Source of the DNA: Thermoflavimicrobium dichotomicum
GTDB taxonomy: Bacteria; Bacillota; Bacilli; Thermoactinomycetales; Thermoactinomycetaceae
DNA length: 64,000 bases
Assembly: GCF_900114055.1 (NCBI RefSeq)
Contig: NZ_FORR01000008.1
Span: forward strand, 62,001 to 126,000
Direction of reading: 5' to 3'
Notes under the pieces: generated by a model
What the model was told of the DNA's origin: nothing
The model's input: only the letters and a program-made list of their open reading frames with translations
Databases searched by the model: none
Program-made: the position numbers and the translations under genes
Part shown: piece after piece, positions 57,820-64,000 of the stretch
How positions within the stretch are numbered: the stretch's first letter is position 1
Layout of the letters: each line of letters begins with the position of its first letter

Positions 57820-57848
57820 TTACTTTTAACTGGTAATTTTGTTATAAT
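57820..57848 (+). promoter_or_regulatory. Candidate promoter of the purine permease
   Basis: TTACTT and TATAAT with 17-base spacing. I looked for a purine riboswitch between here and the gene and saw none. Confidence 0.5.
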
Positions 57849-57917
57849 TTGAAGCTGTACATTTGAAATATAAGGGTTGGGTGAGGGGCTTATGATAAAG
57901 AGGGTTCAAAAGATCAG

Positions 57918-59198
57918 GTGTTAAAAAACTGGTTCCGGTTAGAGCAATACTCGACATCCATCAAGCAGGAATTATTGGCAGGTGTTGTCTCTTTTTTTAC
58001 CATTGTATATATCGTGGTGATTAATGCCTCTATTTTAGCCGATGCAGGAATTCCTTTTGAAGCAGGAGTGATTGCCACCGTTCTATCTTCTTTTGTGGGT
58101 TGCTTCCTGATGGGACTTTGGAGTAATACACCGATTATTTTGGTACCGGGAATGGGTGTAAATGCCTTATTTGTTTATACCATTGTAAAGATGATGGGAC
58201 TTTCTTGGCAAGAAGCATTGGCAGCTGTAAGTATATCCGGGATCATTTTTATGGCAGTTGCTTTTACCCGTTTATCTGATTTCATTATGAAGGCGATTCC
58301 GAACTCATTAAAAGAGGCTACTACCGTTGGTATTGGGATTTTCCTGACATTTATCGGCCTGCAAAAAGGTGGCATTGTGGTAGCGAATAAAACAACATTT
58401 GTTTCGTTGGGGAATTTAAGCAGTCCACAAGTGATTGTGACCGTTATTACTTTAATGCTGACATTGGTTTTGTTTGTCCGTGGCGTGTCCGGGCATTTTT
58501 TGATCAGTATGGCTTGCGGAACGGTGATTGCACTGTTATTTGACTTAGTGGATCTAAAGGAAGTCCACCCAACGAATCTTCCGTTGAAGAGCTATTGGAA
58601 CGTTTTTGCCCATCTTTCTTTGGCCAAGTGGACAAGTCTCATTTTTTGGATCGCTACATTTTCACTGGCCATGGTGGTTGTGTTTGAAAATATAGGACTC
58701 GTGCATGGATATGTTCAGTTACTGAATCGCCCGGACGCAAGAGCCCGTATTTTGCAGGCCAATGCTATATCCGTAGTTAGCTGTGGTTTATTTGGAACAA
58801 GCCCTACGGTTTCTACTGTAGAGACCGTAGCCGGAATTACAGTTGGAGGTCGGACCGGTCTCACAGCGATAACGACAGGCTGTTTATTTTTGGTGTCACT
58901 TCTTATTATTCCTTATATTAAGTTGATCCCTGATAGTGCGATTGCTCCTGTTTTAATCCTGATCGGAGGGTTAATGATTCAAAGCATCCAAAATATAGAT
59001 TTTAAGGATTTGACAGAGGGTTTACCGGCATTTTTCATTATTGTACTGATCCCTTTCACTTACAGTATTGTGGATGGGATTGCTTTTGGATTTATTGCAT
59101 ATCCTTTGTTAAAGCTGGCATTGGGCAGGAAAAATGAAGTCGCAAAGCCTCTTTATTTCATTGCGACCCTGTTTTTGCTAAGTCTCATTTTGCATTGA
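57918..59198 (+). CDS. AzgA/PbuG-like purine permease (NCS2-related)
   Basis: The 426-residue membrane protein has about 12-14 hydrophobic segments. Family features are LAGVVSFFTIVYIVVINASI near the start, NTPIILVPGMGVNALFVY, TVGIGIFLTFIGLQKGGIV, and GTSPTVSTVETVAGITVGGR near residue 294. These are typical of AzgA/PbuG transporters, which import hypoxanthine, guanine or adenine by proton symport. The GTG start at 57918 has a weak ribosome site; an 11-codon frame (57892-57924) with GAGGGG in front overlaps it and may couple translation. A terminator follows. Confidence 0.85.
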   Translation: MLKNWFRLEQYSTSIKQELLAGVVSFFTIVYIVVINASILADAGIPFEAGVIATVLSSFVGCFLMGLWSNTPIILVPGMGVNALFVYTIVKMMGLSWQEALAAVSISGIIFMAVAFTRLSDFIMKAIPNSLKEATTVGIGIFLTFIGLQKGGIVVANKTTFVSLGNLSSPQVIVTVITLMLTLVLFVRGVSGHFLISMACGTVIALLFDLVDLKEVHPTNLPLKSYWNVFAHLSLAKWTSLIFWIATFSLAMVVVFENIGLVHGYVQLLNRPDARARILQANAISVVSCGLFGTSPTVSTVETVAGITVGGRTGLTAITTGCLFLVSLLIIPYIKLIPDSAIAPVLILIGGLMIQSIQNIDFKDLTEGLPAFFIIVLIPFTYSIVDGIAFGFIAYPLLKLALGRKNEVAKPLYFIATLFLLSLILH

Positions 59199-59214
59199 GT
59201 GGTTTAAAGATGGG

Positions 59215-59248
59215 AAACTGCTGATCCTGTAAGGGGTTAGCAGTTTTT
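59215..59248 (+). terminator. Terminator of the purine permease gene
   Basis: AACTGCT pairs with AGCAGTT, with inner ATCC/GGGGT pairing, followed by TTTT. Confidence 0.75.
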
Positions 59249-59287
59249 GTTTGTATACATAAGGTTAATTGAATCTTAATTTATGTT

Positions 59288-59337
59288 AGAAGGGATTACC
59301 CAAGAATCCTACGGCTTCAGCCGTGTGGAGTGTCAAT
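59288..59337 (+). mobile_element. IS200/IS605-type right end, copy C (short)
   Basis: The last 50 bases of copies A and B recur here: AGAAGGGATTACCCAAGAAT, then a hairpin ACGGC-TTCA-GCCGT inside CC..GG, then GGAGTGTCAAT. The rest of the element is absent. The loop and stem bases differ from copies A and B while the fold is kept. The GTG in its tail is the only start of the broken gene that follows. Confidence 0.55.
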
Positions 59338-59637
59338 CGTTTCTACCAAAGAGTATAAAGTGAAAAGACAAGCACAAGAACAAGTGATCAATGAAATTCG
59401 GAGTGAGTTATTGGGTACCAAAGAAAACCAGAGGAAAACCGTTGCGTTAAGTTTGTTATTGAATAAAACAAAGCTGCTAAGCGATTATTTTTCTAATTAT
59501 GAGAAAATCAGCTAAAAACCCGGATAGAAGAGTTAAAAGAAAGCAAACCGGAAAGTGAATGGGTGCGTTTGGCAAATCAGGCCATTGAGGAAATTTCTGC
59601 TGTGATTGCAACCCTTGCATCTGCTGGAGGAGCGTAA
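59330..59637 (+). pseudogene. Small helical-protein gene with a frameshift
   Basis: A frame opens at GTG 59330 inside the mobile-element end and reads VSTKEYKVKRQAQEQVINEI ... SDYFSNYEKIS before a stop at 59515. The coding pattern continues in another frame as LKTRIEELKESKPESEWVRL ... TLASAGGA to 59637. One added A in the AAAA run at about 59504 would join them into one protein of some 102 residues, mostly coiled helix. The natural start seems to be lost to the insertion. So it is either a decayed gene or a sequencing slip in the A-run. I do not recognise the family. A terminator follows 16 bases later. Confidence 0.55.
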
Positions 59638-59652
59638 AGAAGAACAAAAAGA

Positions 59653-59693
59653 TGTCATCTCCGTAGAGTTGTGGAGGAGATGGCATTTTTGTT
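59653..59693 (+). terminator. Terminator after the frameshifted gene
   Basis: TGTCATCTCC pairs with GGAGATGGCA (one G-U), followed by TTTTT. Its presence suggests the gene upstream was once a normal expressed gene. Confidence 0.8.
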
Positions 59694-59755
59694 TCGTGAT
59701 AGATGCGTATGTTGTTGAACAAAGGGGATGAAAAAAATGTCTGATTTCCATAAAA

Positions 59756-59825
59756 CGGAGGGATGGGTTCTTTGCGGTGTGACTCTGATGGGACAGAAGT
59801 CGCCACGGAGAAAGAACCCCATCCC
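59756..59825 (+). repeat. Long hairpin sharing an 18-base repeat with 11585
   Basis: GGGATGGGTTCTTT (59760-59773) pairs with AAAGAACCCCATCCC (59811-59825) with one bulged C, and inner parts GTG.GACT and AGTCGCCAC also pair. The first 18 bases CGGAGGGATGGGTTCTTT recur at 11585-11602. The two sites are 48 kb apart, so this is probably a piece of a dispersed element. No coding function is seen. Confidence 0.55.
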
Positions 59826-59919
59826 GAAGCAAGGAAGAAACGGATCCATATTTTAAGGGGTTTTTTTGTCGTGTGGAACCATTTATCCCATTAAATCTGA
59901 AAAAAACATGGAATTTCTC

Positions 59920-59948
59920 TTGCAAGTACTTTACTTTTTCAGTATAAT
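59920..59948 (+). promoter_or_regulatory. Sigma-A promoter of the S10 operon
   Basis: TTGCAA and TATAAT are separated by exactly 17 bases, with CAG before the -10 box. It lies about 130 bases before rpsJ. Confidence 0.8.
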
Positions 59949-59980
59949 AGCTAGCGTTGGTCTCTATGAACAGCGATGAA

Positions 59981-60037
59981 GTGGAAGGTTGCCGACACAC
60001 CCGGCCCCTTTGCCATGGTCGGGAGGGAAATTTCCAC
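59981..60037 (+). promoter_or_regulatory. Structured leader of the S10 operon
   Basis: GTGGAA (59981) pairs with TTCCAC (60032), and inside CCCGGCC (60000) pairs with GGTCGGG (60017) around CCTTTGCCAT. The short stem is conserved in position just before rpsJ. It may be a regulatory target for a ribosomal protein; no T-run follows, so it would act on translation or RNA stability. Confidence 0.5.
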
Positions 60038-60080
60038 AGAGAAGTTCATTTTTCAAAATGAGCGAGAAGGAGGTACATGA

Positions 60081-60389
<309 letters not shown>

Positions 60390-60422
60390 TGGGCCAGTTT
60401 CTAAAGCTAGGAGGTGTACAAG

Positions 60423-61052
60423 GTGAAAGGTATTCTCGGTAAAAAGATTGGGATGACCCAGATCTTCAACGAAGATGGCGTTGTAATCCCTGTTACCGTC
60501 ATCCAAGCAGGTCCATGTGTAGTACTGCAAAAGAAAGAGCAGGAAAAGGACGGTTATGAAGCGATTCAGCTCGGTTTTGATGAGAAGAAAGAACATCGCG
60601 CCAATCGCCCAGAGCTCGGCCATGCCAAAAAGGCGAATGCCAAACCACAAAAGTTTATTCGCGAAATCCGTGGCGTAAACTTGGCTGACTATGAGCTGGG
60701 TAGCTTGGTTAAAGCTGATATCTTCAGCGAAGGTGAATTGGTAGACGTAACCGGTACTTCCAAAGGAAAAGGATTTGCTGGTGCGATCAAGCGTCATAAT
60801 CAAGCACGTGGACCAATGAGTCACGGTTCTCGTTATCATCGTGGCCCAGGTTCGTTGGGACCAATCGCTCCAAACCGTGTATTTAAAGGTCAAACCTTAC
60901 CAGGCCGCATGGGTGGAGAAAAAGTGACCATCCAAAATCTTGAAGTAGCTCGTGTAGATGCAGAGCGTAACTTGATTTTGGTGAAAGGATCTGTACCAGG
61001 TCCAAGAAACAGTTATGTTATCATTAAATCTGCTGTAAAAGCTTCGAAGTAA
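60423..61052 (+). CDS. rplC: 50S ribosomal protein L3
   Basis: The GTG at 60423 follows AGGAGGTGTACAAG, giving 209 residues that start [15 protein letters not shown]; the frame opens at 60414. The L3 signature [20 protein letters not shown] is near residue 121, and the rRNA-binding loop HRGPGSLG is present. L3 is an early assembly protein near the peptidyl-transferase centre. The next gene is 26 bases on. Confidence 0.96.
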   Translation: MKGILGKKIGMTQIFNEDGVVIPVTVIQAGPCVVLQKKEQEKDGYEAIQLGFDEKKEHRANRPELGHAKKANAKPQKFIREIRGVNLADYELGSLVKADIFSEGELVDVTGTSKGKGFAGAIKRHNQARGPMSHGSRYHRGPGSLGPIAPNRVFKGQTLPGRMGGEKVTIQNLEVARVDAERNLILVKGSVPGPRNSYVIIKSAVKASK

Positions 61053-61078
61053 TTGATTGAAGGAAGGGAGGATTTATC

Positions 61079-61705
61079 ATGCCAAAGGTACAAGTGCTAG
61101 ATATGAACGGCCAGCAAGTTGGAGAGATTGAGTTATCTGAAACTGTATTTGGCATTACTCCAAATGAGGCCGTATTGCATGAGGCTGTTGTGATGCAGCA
61201 AGCATCCTTGAGACGTGGTACTCATGCAACCAAAAATCGGGCAGCTGTACGTGGTGGCGGTAAGAAGCCATGGCGTCAGAAAGGTACTGGTCGTGCTCGT
61301 GCTGGTAGCATTCGTTCTCCTCTTTGGGTAGGCGGTGGTGTTGTATTCGGACCACAACCACGTAGCTATGCATACAAATTACCAAAAAAAGTTCGTCGTC
61401 TTGCGATCAAATCTGCTCTTTCCTCTAAAGTGAAAGACAATGAGTTGGTTGTACTTGATAAATTGCAACTGGAGCAACCAAAAACTCGTGAAATGGTAAA
61501 AGTGTTAAACAATCTGGGTGCAGACAGAAAAGCACTCGTTGTTACAGACAACCTGGAAGAAAACGCAGTTCTATCCGCACGGAACATTCCAGGAGTAAAA
61601 CTGATCCATGCAGATGGATTAAACGTGCTTGATGTACTGTATCATGATAAATTGATTCTTACTCGTGGTGCAGTAGGTCGCGTTGAGGAGGTGCTTGGCC
61701 AGTGA
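61079..61705 (+). CDS. rplD: 50S ribosomal protein L4
   Basis: The 208-residue protein has the long loop with [20 protein letters not shown] and [20 protein letters not shown], which lines the exit tunnel and is the macrolide-resistance region; no known resistance change is seen. In E. coli, L4 also represses the S10 operon; that is not established in Bacillales. It overlaps rplW by four bases (GTGA). Confidence 0.96.
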   Translation: MPKVQVLDMNGQQVGEIELSETVFGITPNEAVLHEAVVMQQASLRRGTHATKNRAAVRGGGKKPWRQKGTGRARAGSIRSPLWVGGGVVFGPQPRSYAYKLPKKVRRLAIKSALSSKVKDNELVVLDKLQLEQPKTREMVKVLNNLGADRKALVVTDNLEENAVLSARNIPGVKLIHADGLNVLDVLYHDKLILTRGAVGRVEEVLGQ

Positions 61706-61992
61706 AAGACCCACGCGATATTATCCACCGTCCAGTAATTACCGAACAATCTACGGAACTTATGGAGCAAGGTAAATATGTATTCGAAGTAGATGTTCGT
61801 GCTAACAAGGTGGAAATTAAACAAGCGATCGAAAAAATCTTCGATGGTGTGAAAGTGGAGAAAGTAAACACCATGCGTGTTCCTGGCAAACAAAAGCGTT
61901 ATGGTCGTTTCACCGGTCGCACACCTGAGCGCAAAAAAGCGATCGTGAAACTAGCCCCAGACAGCAAGCCAATTGAAATCTTTGAAGCGTAA
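61702..61992 (+). CDS. rplW: 50S ribosomal protein L23
   Basis: The 96-residue protein starts at GTG 61702, inside the rplD stop. [20 protein letters not shown] marks the N-terminus, and [20 protein letters not shown] the rRNA-binding loop. L23 sits at the tunnel exit and is the docking site for trigger factor and SRP. Standard length and order. Confidence 0.96.
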   Translation: MKDPRDIIHRPVITEQSTELMEQGKYVFEVDVRANKVEIKQAIEKIFDGVKVEKVNTMRVPGKQKRYGRFTGRTPERKKAIVKLAPDSKPIEIFEA

Positions 61993-62026
61993 GCATGATA
62001 CCATAGGATAAAGGAGGGAAACTGAA

Positions 62027-62857
62027 GTGGGTATCAAACATTTTAAGCCGGTGACACCATCTCGTCGTCACATGACTGTTTCGACCTTTGAAGAAATCAC
62101 CACCGATAAACCGGAAAAGTCTTTGCTAGTGAACTTGCCAAAGAAGTCCGGACGTAACAACCAAGGTAAAATTACTGTACGCCATCAAGGTGGTGGACAT
62201 AAGCGGAAATACCGGATCATCGATTTTAAACGCAATAAAGATGGAATTCCAGGTAAAGTAGCAACCATCGAGTATGATCCGAACCGTTCCGCAAACATCG
62301 CACTTATTCATTATCGCGATGGAGAAAAACGCTATATCCTGGCTCCTCACGGATTAAAAGTAGGCATGGAAATCATGTCCGGTCCTGATGCAGATATCCG
62401 TGTAGGAAATGCATTGCCACTTCGTAATATCCCAGTAGGTACGGTAATCCACAATATCGAGCTGAAACCAGGCCGTGGTGGACAATTAGTACGTGCAGCA
62501 GGAGCTTCTGCACAGTTACTGGGTAAAGAAGGGAAATATGCGATCATTCGTCTAACCTCTGGCGAAACCCGCATGATTCTTCTGGATTGCCGTGCAACTG
62601 TTGGTCAAGTAGGTAACTTGGATCATGAGTTGATTAACATTGGTAAAGCGGGTCGTTCCCGTTGGTTAGGTAAACGTCCAACCGTTCGTGGATCTGTAAT
62701 GAACCCGGTAGATCACCCACACGGTGGTGGTGAAGGTAAAGCACCAATCGGACGTAAGTCGCCAATGACTCCATGGGGTAAACCAACACTTGGTTACAAA
62801 ACCCGTAAGAAAAACAAGGCGTCTGATAAATACATTATCCGTCGTCGTAAAAAATAA
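62027..62857 (+). CDS. rplB: 50S ribosomal protein L2
   Basis: The 276-residue protein begins at GTG 62027 after AAAGGAGGG. The signature [20 protein letters not shown], with its key His, is near the C-terminus. L2 is essential for subunit joining and peptidyl-transferase activity. The lysine-rich end ([16 protein letters not shown]) binds rRNA. It lies 34 bases after rplW. Confidence 0.97.
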   Translation: MGIKHFKPVTPSRRHMTVSTFEEITTDKPEKSLLVNLPKKSGRNNQGKITVRHQGGGHKRKYRIIDFKRNKDGIPGKVATIEYDPNRSANIALIHYRDGEKRYILAPHGLKVGMEIMSGPDADIRVGNALPLRNIPVGTVIHNIELKPGRGGQLVRAAGASAQLLGKEGKYAIIRLTSGETRMILLDCRATVGQVGNLDHELINIGKAGRSRWLGKRPTVRGSVMNPVDHPHGGGEGKAPIGRKSPMTPWGKPTLGYKTRKKNKASDKYIIRRRKK

Positions 62858-62899
62858 ACAACAATTTAATTCAGCCTCACTCGAAGGGAGGTACTATTT

Positions 62900-63181
62900 A
62901 TGGGCCGCAGCTTAAAGAAAGGACCTTTTGCTGATCATCACCTTTTGAAAAAAGTGGAAGAACTCAATGCGAAAAACGAAAAACGCGTGATTAAAACCTG
63001 GTCTCGTCGTTCTACAATTTTTCCTGAGTTCGTTGGTCACACGTTTGCGGTTCACGATGGTCGCAAACACGTCCCTGTTTATGTAACAGAAGACATGGTC
63101 GGACATAAACTGGGTGAGTTTGTGCCAACCCGTACTTTCAAAGGTCACGCTGGTGACGATAAGAAAACACGCAAACGGTAG
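62900..63181 (+). CDS. rpsS: 30S ribosomal protein S19
   Basis: The 93-residue protein begins [20 protein letters not shown] and contains the S19 signature ending [18 protein letters not shown]19 binds the 30S head with S13. GAAGGGAGG lies before the ATG. Gap to rplV is 31 bases. Confidence 0.96.
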   Translation: MGRSLKKGPFADHHLLKKVEELNAKNEKRVIKTWSRRSTIFPEFVGHTFAVHDGRKHVPVYVTEDMVGHKLGEFVPTRTFKGHAGDDKKTRKR

Positions 63182-63212
63182 AGGATAGGTTAACGAGAGA
63201 GGAGGTAAGTCC

Positions 63213-63545
63213 ATGTCTGCAAAAGCCGTTGCACGTTATGTGCGGATTGCTCCACGCAAAGCACGCCTAGTTATCGATTTGATTCGCGGTAAATCTGTAG
63301 ATGATGCATTAGCTATCCTGAAATTTACTCCTCGTGCCGCCTCACCGATTATTGAAAAAGTGCTTTTGTCTGCGGTAGCGAATGCTGAGCATAACCACAA
63401 CATGGATCGCAACCGTCTGGTAGTAGCAAAAGCATATGTGGATGAGGGGCCAACATTGAAACGTTATATGCCACGTGCGATGGGTCGTGCGAGCCGGATT
63501 AACAAGCGCACCAGCCACATCACCGTGGTTGTTGAAGAAAAATAA
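63213..63545 (+). CDS. rplV: 50S ribosomal protein L22
   Basis: The 110-residue protein has the beta-hairpin region ending in [20 protein letters not shown], which reaches into the exit tunnel. The start [20 protein letters not shown] is typical. No deletion of the loop that gives macrolide resistance is seen. AGAGGAGG lies before the ATG; the next gene follows by 27 bases. Confidence 0.96.
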   Translation: MSAKAVARYVRIAPRKARLVIDLIRGKSVDDALAILKFTPRAASPIIEKVLLSAVANAEHNHNMDRNRLVVAKAYVDEGPTLKRYMPRAMGRASRINKRTSHITVVVEEK

Positions 63546-63572
63546 CCATGATGAAATAAGGAGGGAAGAAGG

Positions 63573-64000
63573 TTGGGTCAAAAGGTAAGTCCTATTGGTC
63601 TGCGCGTAGGAATTATTCGTGACTGGGATTCCAAATGGTATGCAGACAAAGACTATGCTGATCTGTTGCATGAAGACATTAAGATCCGTGATTACGTGAA
63701 AAAACGTTTAAAAGACGCAGCCGTTTCCCGTATCGAGATCGAACGTGCGGCAAACCGCGTGAATATCACGATCCATACGGCGAAACCAGGAATGGTTATC
63801 GGTAAAGGCGGTTCTGAAGTTGAAGCATTGCGTCTGGCTCTCGCTAAACTGACGAACAAAAAAGTGCACATCAATATTCATGAGATCAAAAATCCTGAAC
63901 TTGATGCACTTTTAGTAGCTGAAAACATTGCACAACAATTGGAGCGTCGTGTATCTTTCCGCCGTGCGATGAAACAGGCAATTCAACGCGTTATGCGTGC
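63573..64000 (+). CDS. rpsC: 30S ribosomal protein S3, N-terminal part (runs off the window)
   Basis: The frame starts at TTG 63573 after AAGGAGGG and is open to the end of the window (142 codons of about 220). [20 protein letters not shown] is the usual S3 start; the KH domain has [17 protein letters not shown]3 lines the mRNA entry channel. The end, with [19 protein letters not shown], is the normal transition to the C-terminal domain. Confidence 0.95.
   Translation, partial: MGQKVSPIGLRVGIIRDWDSKWYADKDYADLLHEDIKIRDYVKKRLKDAAVSRIEIERAANRVNITIHTAKPGMVIGKGGSEVEALRLALAKLTNKKVHINIHEIKNPELDALLVAENIAQQLERRVSFRRAMKQAIQRVMR

Noticed and set aside
57770-57917. Purine riboswitch before the AzgA/PbuG-like gene
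   Set aside because: PbuG genes often have one, but I found neither the conserved three-way-junction bases nor a terminator here.

Overview
The window is a chromosomal segment of a Gram-positive, endospore-forming Bacillales bacterium. The evidence is the gene order ctsR-mcsA-mcsB-clpC-radA-disA ... yacL-ispD-ispF-gltX-cysE-cysS-mrnC-rlmB-rae1-sigH-rpmG-secE-nusG-rplKAJL-ybxB-rpoBC-rplGB-rpsLG-fusA-tuf, then rpsJ-rplCDWB-rpsS-rplV-rpsC, which is the classical Bacillus arrangement. It also has the sporulation sigma factor SigH, strong Shine-Dalgarno sites, GTG/TTG starts and moderately low GC. The extra genes (pssA and a CarD gene between disA and yacL, a Tad locus, bluB) make a non-Bacillus family such as Thermoactinomycetaceae plausible, but that is inference.

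Region 1 (1-4813) is the tail of a Tad/Flp-type pilus operon: the end of the CpaF/TadA ATPase, two TadB/TadC-like inner-membrane proteins, a Flp-like pilin, a small exported protein, two TadE/TadG-like pseudopilins, and a protein that joins a TadE-like N-terminus to an M23 zinc peptidase. A decayed IS200/IS605-type element sits inside it. Region 2 (about 4.8-16.8 kb) is accessory: a lipoprotein NodB-type deacetylase, an anchored PIG-L deacetylase, a UMF1-family transporter, two tandem pseudokinases (the second with a membrane helix and TPRs), a 52-residue exported peptide, an M50 protease, a His-rich FixH/YtkA-like lipoprotein, a two-component system, a HAD hydrolase and an MgtC-family protein.

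Region 3 (16.8-52.5 kb) is core. The CtsR regulon operon has a perfect CtsR operator and a sigma-A promoter. It is followed by DNA repair and c-di-AMP synthesis (radA, disA), phospholipid synthesis (pssA), a MazG-like protein, CarD, yacL, isoprenoid genes, gltX, a cysES block under a Cys-type T-box, RNA processing genes, sigH, secE-nusG, L11-L1, L10-L12 (with an L10 leader), rpoBC and the str operon.

Region 4 (52.5-59.9 kb) is an accessory insertion between tuf and the S10 operon. It holds a GntR regulator beside a decayed YtrB-like ABC transporter, an intact NatAB-like ABC exporter, a BluB-type 5,6-dimethylbenzimidazole synthase, a small hypothetical gene, an AzgA/PbuG-like purine permease, and a frameshifted gene whose start abuts an IS end. 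Region 5 (59.9-64.0 kb) is the S10 ribosomal protein operon with its promoter and structured leader, running off the window in rpsC.

The least expected structures are the three related IS200/IS605-type ends (3299-3495, 38237-38441, 59288-59337). The two longer ones resemble solo omega-RNA/right-end modules without tnpB, and one lies between the L10 attenuator and rplJ. The TadE-M23 fusion and the tandem pseudokinases with their membrane/protease neighbours are also unusual. No rRNA, tRNA or CRISPR array was seen.
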